Assembly: GCF_946221155.1 (NCBI RefSeq)
Contig: NZ_CAMIAN010000019.1
Location: 1-38,967 of the forward strand
Reading direction: 5' to 3'
Source of the DNA: an uncultured Corynebacterium sp.
Lineage (GTDB): Bacteria; Actinomycetota; Actinomycetes; Mycobacteriales; Mycobacteriaceae
Length of the DNA: 38,967 nucleotides
Under the pieces are notes generated by a model. That model was not told the origin of the DNA, searched no databases, and was given only the letters and a program-made list of their open reading frames with translations. A program made the position numbers and the translations under genes. This document shows, one piece after another, positions 1 through 7,657 of the stretch (within the stretch, counting starts at the first letter, position 1; the number at the start of each line of letters is the position of its first letter).

Positions 1-2149
1 GGGTACCGCCGGTCCAGGCCGGGAAGCCGATGCCCATGATGGAGCCGATGTTGGCATCCGCATCAGAGGTCAGCACGCCCTCGTCGATGCACTTCTGGGT
101 CTCCAGAGCTTCGGCGAACAGCGGGCGCTCCACCAGGTCGATGAAGGCCGGTGCGTCAGCCGGAACGTTAGAGCCAGCAGCCACGCCGCTCGGGTCAGCG
201 TCAGCCTTCTGGGCTGCGCCAGCAGCGGCGGAATCCAGGCCGGTGCCTGCAACGGTGGACTCGCCGTCGGCGACCTTCACCTTGCCAGCGCCCAGCTCGT
301 CCCACAGGCCGCGCCACAGGCCGGTACGGCGGCCCTCCTCGTTGTACTCGTAGAAGCCCTTGCCCTCGAGCTTGCCCGGGCGGTCGTAGACGTCCAGCAT
401 CTTGTCCACGATCTCGGTCACGCCACCGTCGTCGACGGTCAGGCCAGCGGCTTCCTGGGCAGCGCGGGTCTCGGAACCGATCTTGCGGGCCAGCTTCAGG
501 TTCAGCTCGTCCTGCAGCTGCAGCGGCGGTGCCGGGTAGCCAGCCTGGCGGCCAGCGGCCTCGATGACGGCCGGGTCGATGCCCTCAGCCAGCATGCGCA
601 TAGCCTCGTTCAGGAAGAAGCCGATGACGCGGGAGGTGTAGAAGCCGCGGGAGTCGTTCACGACGATCGGGGTCTTGCGGATCTGGCCGGTGAAGTCCAG
701 AGCCGCAGCCAAGGTCTCGTCGGAGGTCTCCTCGCCCTTGATGATCTCCACCAGCGGCATCTTGTCTACCGGGGAGAAGAAGTGGATACCGATGAAGTCC
801 TTCGGGCGTTTCACGCCGGTAGCCAGCTCGGTGATCGGCAGGGTGGAGGTGTTGGAGCCCAGCACGCAATCCTCCGGCACGGCTGCCTCGATCTCTGCCC
901 AGACCTTGTGCTTCAGCTCGGTGTTCTCGAACACGGCCTCGATCACGATGTCACAGTCGGACAGGTCGGAGTAGTCGACGGAAGGCTTGATGCGGTCCAG
1001 CAGAGCCTTGGACTTCTCCTCGGTGGTCTTGCCGCGCTTCAGCGCCTTGGCCTCCAGGCCCTCGGAGTAGGACTTGCCCTTCTCAGCAGCCTCCATCTTG
1101 ATGTCCTTCAGCACGACCTCCATGCCAGCCTTCGCTGCCACGTAGGCGATCGCTGCGCCCATCATGCCGGCACCAACCATGCCCAGCTTCTTGAACTGCT
1201 TCTTCTCAACGTCCTTCGGGCGGGAGCCGCCACCGTTGCAGTACTGCAGGTCGAAGAAGAATGCCTGCATCATGTTCTTGGAGGTCGTGCCGGTGACCAG
1301 CTCCACGAAGTAGCGGGTCTCCACGGCCAGGGCCTCTTCGATGTTCTTCAGCTGTGCGCCCTCAACGGCGGCCTTCAGGATGGCCTTCGGGGCCGGCATC
1401 GGTGCGCCCTTGATCTGCTTGGTCACGTTAGCCGGGAAGGAAGGCAGGAACTGTGCCAGCTTCGGGTTGGTCGGGGTGCCGCCCGGGATCTTGAAGCCCT
1501 TCTGGTCCCACGGCTGGGATGCTTCCGGGTTCTCCTTGATCCACTTCTTGGCAGCGTCGATCAGCTGGTCTGCCGGGACGACCTCGTCGATCAGGCCGGT
1601 CTTCAGTGCGTCCTCCGCACGGAACTGACGGCCGGTGGTCAGGACCTTCATCAGCGCGTCCTGGATGCCCAGCATGCGGACCACGCGGGTCACACCGCCG
1701 CCACCCGGCAGCAGACCCAGGGTGACCTCTGGCAGGCCAACCTTCAGGCCCTTGGCGTCAGAAGCAATGCGGTGGTGCGTGGCCAGAGCGATCTCCAGGC
1801 CACCGCCGAGCGCCGCACCGTTGATGGCGGCGACGACTGGCACCCCGAGGGTCTCGATGGCGCGCAGGCCGGCCTTCATGCCGTTGATCTGCTTCGTGAT
1901 TGCTTCTGCGTCTTCCGGGGTGGACTTGATCATCGACTTGATGTCGCCGCCGGCGAAGAAGGTCTTCTTCGCGGAGGTGATGACCACGCCCTTGGCCTCG
2001 CCGGACTCGACTGCGCTCTGCAGCTTCTCCACCAGCTCAGGCAGCTCGCCCTGGAAGGTGTCGTTCATGGTGTTGACCGGCTGGTTCGGGTCGTCCATGG
2101 TGATGGTTACGATGCCGTCGCCATCCTGGTCCCACTTGAACATGCTCAT
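1..2149 (-). CDS. fadB: FadB-type enoyl-CoA hydratase / 3-hydroxyacyl-CoA dehydrogenase, C-terminus cut by window edge
   Basis: This is the bifunctional beta-oxidation enzyme that hydrates trans-2-enoyl-CoA and oxidises the 3-hydroxyacyl-CoA with NAD. About 716 residues are visible and the frame runs off the left edge at a GIGFPAWTGG motif near the normal C-terminus, so few residues should be missing. The N-terminal crotonase domain has NGAALGGGLEIAL and PEVTLGLLPGGGG, with the catalytic-type Glu near residue 143. The dehydrogenase half has a Rossmann GAGMMGAAIA near residue 323 and the HFFSPVDKMPLVEI active-site stretch near 455. The start is the ATG at 2149, with AAGGAG 8 bases upstream; an ATG two codons later is less well placed. 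It follows fadA after 107 bp on the same strand and is probably co-transcribed. An Ala/Asp-rich stretch (about 140-270) interrupts the C-terminal dehydrogenase region. Confidence 0.93.
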   Translation of the reverse strand, partial: MSMFKWDQDGDGIVTITMDDPNQPVNTMNDTFQGELPELVEKLQSAVESGEAKGVVITSAKKTFFAGGDIKSMIKSTPEDAEAITKQINGMKAGLRAIETLGVPVVAAINGAALGGGLEIALATHHRIASDAKGLKVGLPEVTLGLLPGGGGVTRVVRMLGIQDALMKVLTTGRQFRAEDALKTGLIDEVVPADQLIDAAKKWIKENPEASQPWDQKGFKIPGGTPTNPKLAQFLPSFPANVTKQIKGAPMPAPKAILKAAVEGAQLKNIEEALAVETRYFVELVTGTTSKNMMQAFFFDLQYCNGGGSRPKDVEKKQFKKLGMVGAGMMGAAIAYVAAKAGMEVVLKDIKMEAAEKGKSYSEGLEAKALKRGKTTEEKSKALLDRIKPSVDYSDLSDCDIVIEAVFENTELKHKVWAEIEAAVPEDCVLGSNTSTLPITELATGVKRPKDFIGIHFFSPVDKMPLVEIIKGEETSDETLAAALDFTGQIRKTPIVVNDSRGFYTSRVIGFFLNEAMRMLAEGIDPAVIEAAGRQAGYPAPPLQLQDELNLKLARKIGSETRAAQEAAGLTVDDGGVTEIVDKMLDVYDRPGKLEGKGFYEYNEEGRRTGLWRGLWDELGAGKVKVADGESTVAGTGLDSAAAGAAQKADADPSGVAAGSNVPADAPAFIDLVERPLFAEALETQKCIDEGVLTSDADANIGSIMGIGFPAWTGGT

Positions 2150-2256
2150 GTGTGATGCTCCTTGTTTTATTTATTGACGCCCTCACGTTTGCGTTCGCGG
2201 GAGGTTGTCAGAGGAATATTGAGTGTTTCTTGTGTTTCGGTTTGCGGGAAGGTCGG

Positions 2257-3486
2257 TTAGACGCGCTCGATGATCGTGGCCACACCCATGCCGGCTGCGA
2301 CACAGAGGGTGATCAGGGCGTAGCGGCCGCCGGTGCGGTGCAGCTCGTCCACGGCGGTGCCGGTGATGATCGCGCCGGTTGCGCCCAGCGGGTGGCCCAT
2401 GGCGATGGCGCCACCGGAGACGTTCAGCTTCTCGTCCGGGATGTTCAGCTCACGCTGTGCGCGCAGGACGACGGAGGAGAATGCCTCGTTGATCTCCCAG
2501 ATGTCGATGTCCTCGGGCTTCAGGCCAGCCTTGTCCAGAGCAGCGCGGGAGGCCGGTGCCGGGGCGGTCAGCATGATGGTCGGTTCCACACCGGAGGTGG
2601 CGACGGAGACAACGCGGGCGCGTGGGGTCAGGTCGAAGTCCTTGCCGGCCTGCTCGGAACCGATGGCCAGCAGGGCTGCGCCGTCGACGATGCCGGAGGA
2701 GTTACCCGCGTGGTGCAGGTGGTTGATGCGCTCCAGCTGCGGGTACTTGGTCTGCGCGACAGCGTCGAAGCCGCCCTGGTCGCCGATCATGGCGAAGGCG
2801 GGCTTCAGGCCGGACAGGCCCTCGACGGTGGTGCCGGGGCGGATGGTTTCGTCGCGGTCCAGCAGGGTGATGCCGTTCTGGTCCTTCACCGGCACGACGG
2901 TGCGGTCAAAGCGCCCCTCTTCCCAGGCCTTGGATGCACGCTCGTGAGAGCGGGCGGCGAAGGTGTCGAGGTCCTCGCGGGTCAGACCGTCCAGGCTGGC
3001 GATGATGTCAGCGGAGATGCCCTGCGGGATGAAGTCGTTGTAGAAGTTGGAGGCCGGGTCCATTGCCAGGGCGCCGCCGTCGGAGCCCATCGGGACGCGG
3101 GACATGGACTCCACGCCACCGACGAAGACCAGGTCGTCCCAGCCGGAGCGGATCTTCTGTGCGCCCAGGTTCACGGCGGTCAGGCCGGAGGCGCAGTAGC
3201 GGTTCACCTGGAGGCCGGTGGCGGTGTACGGCAGGCCGGCGTTCAGCGCGGCGGTGCGGGCGATGTCCATGCCCTGGTCGCCGACGGGGGTGACACAGCC
3301 AGCGATGACGTCGCTGATGCGGTTGGGGTCGATGCCCGGGTTGCGCTCGATGATCGATTCGATCAGGTCGGAGAGCAGGTCAACGGGCTTTACGGTGTGA
3401 AGGGAACCGCCCGGCTTGCCCTTTCCACGGGGGGTGCGGACGGCGTCGTAAATGAATGCCTCAGGGGCGCCAGTGTTACTGGTCAT
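2257..3486 (-). CDS. fadA: Acetyl-CoA C-acyltransferase (3-ketoacyl-CoA thiolase)
   Basis: This thiolase of 409 residues cleaves 3-ketoacyl-CoA with CoA to acetyl-CoA and a shortened acyl-CoA, the last beta-oxidation step. The nucleophilic Cys lies in NRYCASGL (C98). The GHPLGATGA motif carries the catalytic His, and the C-terminal TLCVAAGMG supplies the second catalytic Cys. The length is normal for a degradative thiolase. The ATG at 3486 was chosen because the family N-terminus (EAFIYDAVRTPRGK) follows it directly; the frame stays open for 28 more codons upstream but without family character. It is first in an operon with fadB. Three spaced repeats upstream may be an operator. Confidence 0.94.
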   Translation of the reverse strand: MTSNTGAPEAFIYDAVRTPRGKGKPGGSLHTVKPVDLLSDLIESIIERNPGIDPNRISDVIAGCVTPVGDQGMDIARTAALNAGLPYTATGLQVNRYCASGLTAVNLGAQKIRSGWDDLVFVGGVESMSRVPMGSDGGALAMDPASNFYNDFIPQGISADIIASLDGLTREDLDTFAARSHERASKAWEEGRFDRTVVPVKDQNGITLLDRDETIRPGTTVEGLSGLKPAFAMIGDQGGFDAVAQTKYPQLERINHLHHAGNSSGIVDGAALLAIGSEQAGKDFDLTPRARVVSVATSGVEPTIMLTAPAPASRAALDKAGLKPEDIDIWEINEAFSSVVLRAQRELNIPDEKLNVSGGAIAMGHPLGATGAIITGTAVDELHRTGGRYALITLCVAAGMGVATIIERV

Positions 3487-3513
3487 GTCAGTCCTATTTC
3501 CTATCGTTCTCGA

Positions 3514-3554
3514 CAGTGATCCGATAGTGCAGTGATCCTTTTGGGTCAGTGACC
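3514..3554. promoter_or_regulatory. Three spaced CAGTGAYCC repeats upstream of fadA
   Basis: CAGTGATCC occurs at 3514-3522 and 3530-3538, and CAGTGACC at 3547-3554, with start-to-start spacings of 16 and 17 bases. They lie 28-68 bases upstream of the fadA start. Repeats in the same orientation at near 1.5-turn spacing in a promoter region suggest a transcription factor array. No factor is identified from sequence. Confidence 0.4.
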
Positions 3555-3652
3555 TAGCGGGGTACAGCACTAGACTTGTGTCTCACGCCACACTACCCGT
3601 TCTTTGAGAAAATAGTTGTACTCTTATGTCTTTTTCTTCCCCTATAAGGTGC

Positions 3653-3669
3653 CCCCGCTGAGTTCGGGG
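3653..3669 (-). terminator. Possible weak terminator after the methyltransferase gene
   Basis: CCCCG at 3653-3657 pairs with CGGGG at 3665-3669, six bases past the stop codon at 3675. On the minus strand a T-poor stretch follows and a pyrimidine-rich run comes only later, so this is weak. The remaining DNA between fadA and this gene shows no gene. Confidence 0.3.
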
Positions 3670-3674
3670 TAGAA

Positions 3675-4523
3675 CTAGCGCTTCTGAAACACCAGAACCA
3701 GATTGGAAACCGCAAACTCGCGGAGCCCTGGCACCCGCACCATCCACCACGCCCACCAGGGGTGATAGCGCGGGAACGCAGCCACCAGCTCGGCGCTTTC
3801 GCCGTGCACCTTCCGCGCGTACTCCAGCCCTTCGGCCGCGGAGACGTTAAACAGGCTCTCGCCCCAGCGGTTCTTCGGTGGCTTACCCATCTTCTTTTCA
3901 TAGCGCCGGGCGGCGAATTCCCCACCTACGTAGTGCTGCCACAGGCCGGTTTCGTGCCCACCGAATGGGCCCAGCCACACGGTGTAGCTGTAGATCATCA
4001 CTCCGCCGGGCTTTGTCACCCGCAGCATCTCGTCAGCCATCCGCCACGGATCCGGTACGTGCTCGGCGACATTGGAAGAGTAGGTGATGTCGAAGGCGTC
4101 ACTAACAAAAGGTAGGTCCAGCCCAGAACCCCGCACAGAGGTTTGCAGCTTGATGCCCGCGGCGGCCATCTCGCCGACGTCGGGTTCGCAGGTGTAGTAA
4201 TCCGCGCCGGCCTTGTCGAAGGCCACGCCGAAATAACCTGGGCCACCGCCTACGTCCAAGATCTTCGTGTCGCGCAGGGGCTCGGCCTGGTCTGGATCCT
4301 GTCCCGAGCTCTGCCCTGAACCCTGCCCAACACCGCGCACGCCTGCGTAAATGTCGCGGATCAGGCCGACCGTGTCCTCGGCCAGGTGGCCGTAGAAGAT
4401 GTCGGGGCGGGTCTGCTCGTACTTGAAGTCGTTCAGCAGACCGAAGGAACGGCGCAGGGTGGCGCGACGACGGAAAACGCTCAGCGTCTGGCGCTGGCGG
4501 GCGGGGCGATTGTTCGGGCTCAT
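3675..4523 (-). CDS. mtrP: MtrP-like class I SAM methyltransferase of the mycolate-transport locus (Rv0224c-like)
   Basis: This 282-residue protein has a class I SAM-binding fold: motif I is ILDVGGGPGYFGVAF, followed by the acidic TCEPD after strand 2, then FDITYSSNVAEHV and LRVTKPGGVMIYSY. The ATG at 4523 gives the expected length; no strong Shine-Dalgarno is visible. It is divergent from a GT4 glycosyltransferase, the same arrangement as Rv0224c/Rv0225. The corynebacterial orthologue has been described as MtrP, needed for efficient trehalose mycolate transport; the methyl acceptor is not known to me. The symbol is assigned by motif and neighbourhood. Residues 70-85 form a Gly/Ser/Gln/Asp-rich insert (GQGSGQSSGQDPDQ) just before motif I, probably a surface loop. 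Confidence 0.8.
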   Translation of the reverse strand: MSPNNRPARQRQTLSVFRRRATLRRSFGLLNDFKYEQTRPDIFYGHLAEDTVGLIRDIYAGVRGVGQGSGQSSGQDPDQAEPLRDTKILDVGGGPGYFGVAFDKAGADYYTCEPDVGEMAAAGIKLQTSVRGSGLDLPFVSDAFDITYSSNVAEHVPDPWRMADEMLRVTKPGGVMIYSYTVWLGPFGGHETGLWQHYVGGEFAARRYEKKMGKPPKNRWGESLFNVSAAEGLEYARKVHGESAELVAAFPRYHPWWAWWMVRVPGLREFAVSNLVLVFQKR

Positions 4524-4632
4524 CGAGTGTCTATCTTTTCAGGTTGCAGAGACTTTCTGCAGTCTTTTCACGGACTTTCCGCCGACTTTGGAGGGATTCA
4601 CCAAACCCTGCAAAGTCGCAGGCGGTGGCGAC

Positions 4633-4643
4633 TAACATAGTGT
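4633..4643 (+). promoter_or_regulatory. Probable leaderless -10 region for the GT4 gene
   Basis: TAACAT (4633-4638) and the overlapping TAGTGT (4638-4643) both fit TAnnnT and lie 10 and 5 bases before the ATG at 4649. No Shine-Dalgarno precedes that ATG. A transcript starting at or just before the ATG is the simplest reading. Confidence 0.45.
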
Positions 4644-4648
4644 CCATC

Positions 4649-5809
4649 ATGAAAGTACTGCTTCTCTGCTGGCGCGACACTGACCACCCCGAAGGTGGCG
4701 GCAGCGAACGTTACTTGGAGCGCGTGGGGGAGTACCTGGTCAACCAGGGCCACCAGGTGGTGTTCCGCACCGCCCACTATCCCGGCTCCAAACGTTCGCA
4801 GCAGGTCGGCCCCAACTTCCGCTTCTCTCGCGGTGGCCGGAACCTGTCGGTCTACCCCCGCGCGCTAGCGGCGATTCTGGCTGCCCACCGGAGGCGTGGG
4901 TCGCTGGCGGATATTGGCCGCCCGGACGTTGTAGTGGATACGCAAAACGGTGTGCCCTTCTTCGCCTCCCTGGTCAGCGGTGCGCCCACGGTCGTTTTGA
5001 CCCACCACTGCCACCGCGAGCAGTGGTCCGTCGCCGGCCCGATCCTCTCCCGCATCGGCTGGCTGATCGAGTCCACCATCTCGCCGTGGATCCACCGGCG
5101 CCGCCGCTGGGTCACCGTCTCCGCCCCCTCCGCCGAGGAGCTGGTGGAGCTTGGCGTGCCACGCGGCAACATCGAGATCATTCGTAACGGCATTGATCCC
5201 GTCGCTCCTTCTTTGATTCCGGACGCCCCTAGCCCCAACTCCGACCACGCCAGCGAGGAGCAGACGATTCACCTGGTGGCGCTGTCCCGGTTGGTCCCTC
5301 ACAAGCAGATTGAACACGCGCTGGACGCGCTGGCCGCCGTGGCGCGCACGCATCCGAATGTGCGCCTGGACGTAATCGGTGATGGATGGTGGGCTGACCG
5401 TCTGCGGGATTACGCCCGCGAGTTGGGGATTGAGCCGCTGGTGGTGTTCCACGGCTTCGTGTCTGAGGAGCTTAAGCACCGCATCCTCAACCGCGCCTCT
5501 GTGCACGTGATGCCCTCGCGTAAGGAGGGCTGGGGTCTGGCCGTGATCGAGGCGGGACAGCACGGGGTGCCGACGGTCGGCTATGAGTCCTCCGCCGGGC
5601 TACGTGATTCCGTCATCGATGGGGAGACCGGCCTGCTGTGCTCTTCCCCAGGCGGGCTGATGAACGCGGTTGAGTACCTGCTGGATAACCCGGAGAAGCG
5701 CCGGGAGATGGGCCGGGCTGCGAAGCGCCGAGCCGAGGAGTTCTCCTGGGATGCCACTGGCGAGGCCTGGGAGAATCTACTGCGCCAGGAGGTCGCGCGC
5801 GGGCGCTAA
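4649..5809 (+). CDS. GT4-family glycosyltransferase (Rv0225-like)
   Basis: This 386-residue GT-B glycosyltransferase of family GT4 transfers a sugar from an activated donor. The acceptor is unknown. The N-terminus has the GT4 pattern MKVLLLCWRD followed by a glycine-rich EGGGSERYLERVGEYL loop. The C-terminal donor-binding domain has VALSRLVPHKQIE and the E-x7-E signature in SRKEGWGLAVIEAGQHGVP. The ATG at 4649 is preferred over the upstream frame opening at 4544 because homologous sequence begins there. Its length matches Rv0225. It lies between the mtrP-like gene (divergent) and the Rv0226c-like gene (convergent, 4-bp overlap), so a role in envelope glycolipid or polysaccharide assembly is inferred. 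Confidence 0.88.
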   Translation: MKVLLLCWRDTDHPEGGGSERYLERVGEYLVNQGHQVVFRTAHYPGSKRSQQVGPNFRFSRGGRNLSVYPRALAAILAAHRRRGSLADIGRPDVVVDTQNGVPFFASLVSGAPTVVLTHHCHREQWSVAGPILSRIGWLIESTISPWIHRRRRWVTVSAPSAEELVELGVPRGNIEIIRNGIDPVAPSLIPDAPSPNSDHASEEQTIHLVALSRLVPHKQIEHALDALAAVARTHPNVRLDVIGDGWWADRLRDYARELGIEPLVVFHGFVSEELKHRILNRASVHVMPSRKEGWGLAVIEAGQHGVPTVGYESSAGLRDSVIDGETGLLCSSPGGLMNAVEYLLDNPEKRREMGRAAKRRAEEFSWDATGEAWENLLRQEVARGR

Positions 5810-7617
5810 TCAGCGCTGTCGGTGCTGTGAGTTTTGCCCGCCTTGTCGGGCAGCGGCCGGTTGCGGCCGTTCAGCTGCATCCTGCGCGTGACGCGCCACA
5901 GCCACACGCACATGCCCCACATCATGAGCGTCCAGTAGAACGTCATGCCCACGAACAAGGGCGCACGATCCTGGACCGGCACCCGGGGCACGGTGGGACT
6001 CTGCACCCGGTAGAGGTCGTAATTATCTGAACTGAGTACGCGCCGGATGCCCTTGGAGTTCAGCACCTGCAGTGCCTTGGTCATGGCTGCGCCGTCGGTG
6101 ATGGAATACCAGTCCACCAGCACCCAGCTCACGCCATTGCGCTTGAGGGTGTTTTTACCGTTCATAAGGTCCGACAGGATCCCCATGCTGGCCGGGTTGC
6201 CGTCCACCACCTGGCCATCGACGATCAGGAATCCAGGATCCATCGGCGACCCCGGCAGCAATTTCAACCCCGGATCCACGTGTGGCCGGTCGCCACGGGT
6301 GCGGTAGTTGCCCGGCGGGAGCAGCACAATCTTGCCGTTCGGAGCGCCGGAAATGATAGTAAACATCTGGCTCCATGTCTCAGAGATCTGCACCCGCTTC
6401 AACGGCGCCATATCAGCCGGATACGCAGGTACAGTCAGCACACACGCCACGGCCAGGCCGGCCGCCGCGGCACGCGGCGCCCACCGCGATCGGCCGGAAC
6501 CGTCGATCTTGGCCGGAGTCCCGCGGAGGTCCCCAGCGCGGCGGTGAGGGTCCATCCGCTCCACCGCGACGGCTATCAGCAGCACAAACCCCGGAATCGC
6601 CAGGCAGATGAACTTCGAGGTATCGCGGAACATGCCCGCGCCGGGCACGTGGCTAATTGCAAAGCCCATAAGATCCACGCCCCAGCCGGTGGCCAGCAGA
6701 GGGGGCGTCACCAAGGCAAGAACAGTCAGTACCGCAACGCCGCGATAAACGCGCCACAGCTCCTTGAAGCCGAGCATCAGCACTACACACAGCAGAACGC
6801 TCACGATCACGGAGAACAGGGTGCGCGACGGCGGGATGGCCTCCGCATTCCATATCCCCGAAAGCCCCATCGTGGAGGCAAGCGGGCCCAGGAAGCTTTC
6901 GCCGCGGGCAGAGAACAAGGCTGCGGACAGGGCATCCGAGCGAGTCTGCGAGGAATTGGAGATCCACAGAGCCGGTAGCAACCACGGCAACGCCGCGATG
7001 ATGCTGGCAACGAGGCTGCGCAGGCGCTCCCCATGCGATGGCGCGAACACCAGTGCAGTAATCAGCGCCAGGATCAGGCCGGTCGGCACAAAACCACACA
7101 AACAGATCGCCACATACAACAGGCCGTGGGAACGAGCCGCGGTCAGGAAAGCGACCGCGGGCAGCAACATTCCCGCAGCGGCGACGGTCCACTGGCCCTG
7201 GAGGAAACGCTCGATGACGAACGGATTCCACACCACAAACAAAGCTGCCACCAGCTGTGCGGAAAGCCGGCCGCCCGCCATATCTCGCACCATCGCGGCG
7301 GCGAAATAGCAGCCCATCAGGCAGGAACTCAGGACAAGCACGCTGGCCAGGAGCGTAGCGGAGACGGTGGGGGAGAAAAGCGTCAGGACCGCATCCTGCG
7401 GCAGGGCGCGCGGGGCGCCGTCGTTGATGCCCAGGTTGTTGGAGTTTTCCGGCAGGGAATCCGGCACGAACATGTCTCGCAGCAGGAAAGCCTTTGAGGA
7501 ATCCGAGCGCAGGCCCAGCCAGAACGGCCACATAGTGACGACAGAGACGAGGAAAGACCACCCCAGCGCGATCCGGCGATCGCGGGTGGCGGTGGTCTTC
7601 GGGGGCTGCGGTTTCAC
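5806..7617 (-). CDS. Large multi-spanning membrane protein (Rv0226c-like), function unknown
   Basis: This 603-residue protein has many hydrophobic segments (roughly 11-13), for example SFLVSVVTMWPFWLGL and FVLLIAVAVERM. A soluble stretch near the C-terminus precedes a last TM (LFVGMTFYWTLMMWGMCVWLW). Its size, topology and place between a GT4 gene and a DUF3068 gene match Rv0226c, for which I know no established activity; a GT-C-like enzyme is possible but no signature is visible. I chose the GTG at 7617, not the TTG at 7623, because TAGACT ends exactly 7 bases before the GTG, the leaderless spacing seen elsewhere in this window. It overlaps the converging GT4 gene by 4 bp. Confidence 0.82.
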   Translation of the reverse strand: MKPQPPKTTATRDRRIALGWSFLVSVVTMWPFWLGLRSDSSKAFLLRDMFVPDSLPENSNNLGINDGAPRALPQDAVLTLFSPTVSATLLASVLVLSSCLMGCYFAAAMVRDMAGGRLSAQLVAALFVVWNPFVIERFLQGQWTVAAAGMLLPAVAFLTAARSHGLLYVAICLCGFVPTGLILALITALVFAPSHGERLRSLVASIIAALPWLLPALWISNSSQTRSDALSAALFSARGESFLGPLASTMGLSGIWNAEAIPPSRTLFSVIVSVLLCVVLMLGFKELWRVYRGVAVLTVLALVTPPLLATGWGVDLMGFAISHVPGAGMFRDTSKFICLAIPGFVLLIAVAVERMDPHRRAGDLRGTPAKIDGSGRSRWAPRAAAAGLAVACVLTVPAYPADMAPLKRVQISETWSQMFTIISGAPNGKIVLLPPGNYRTRGDRPHVDPGLKLLPGSPMDPGFLIVDGQVVDGNPASMGILSDLMNGKNTLKRNGVSWVLVDWYSITDGAAMTKALQVLNSKGIRRVLSSDNYDLYRVQSPTVPRVPVQDRAPLFVGMTFYWTLMMWGMCVWLWRVTRRMQLNGRNRPLPDKAGKTHSTDSAD

Positions 7618-7624
7618 AGCCAAC

Positions 7625-7630
7625 AGTCTA
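7625..7630 (-). promoter_or_regulatory. Leaderless-type -10 box TAGACT for the Rv0226c-like gene
   Basis: TAGACT on the minus strand is followed by 7 bases and then GTG at 7617. There is no Shine-Dalgarno in between. This supports a leaderless transcript and fixes the start codon. Confidence 0.55.
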
Positions 7631-7657
7631 GTGGCTCAGCGGAAATAATTGCGGGAA

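Noticed and set aside
782..3519. Long plus-strand open frames opposite fadB and fadA
   Set aside because: High-GC shadows; the minus-strand frames carry complete crotonase, dehydrogenase and thiolase motifs.
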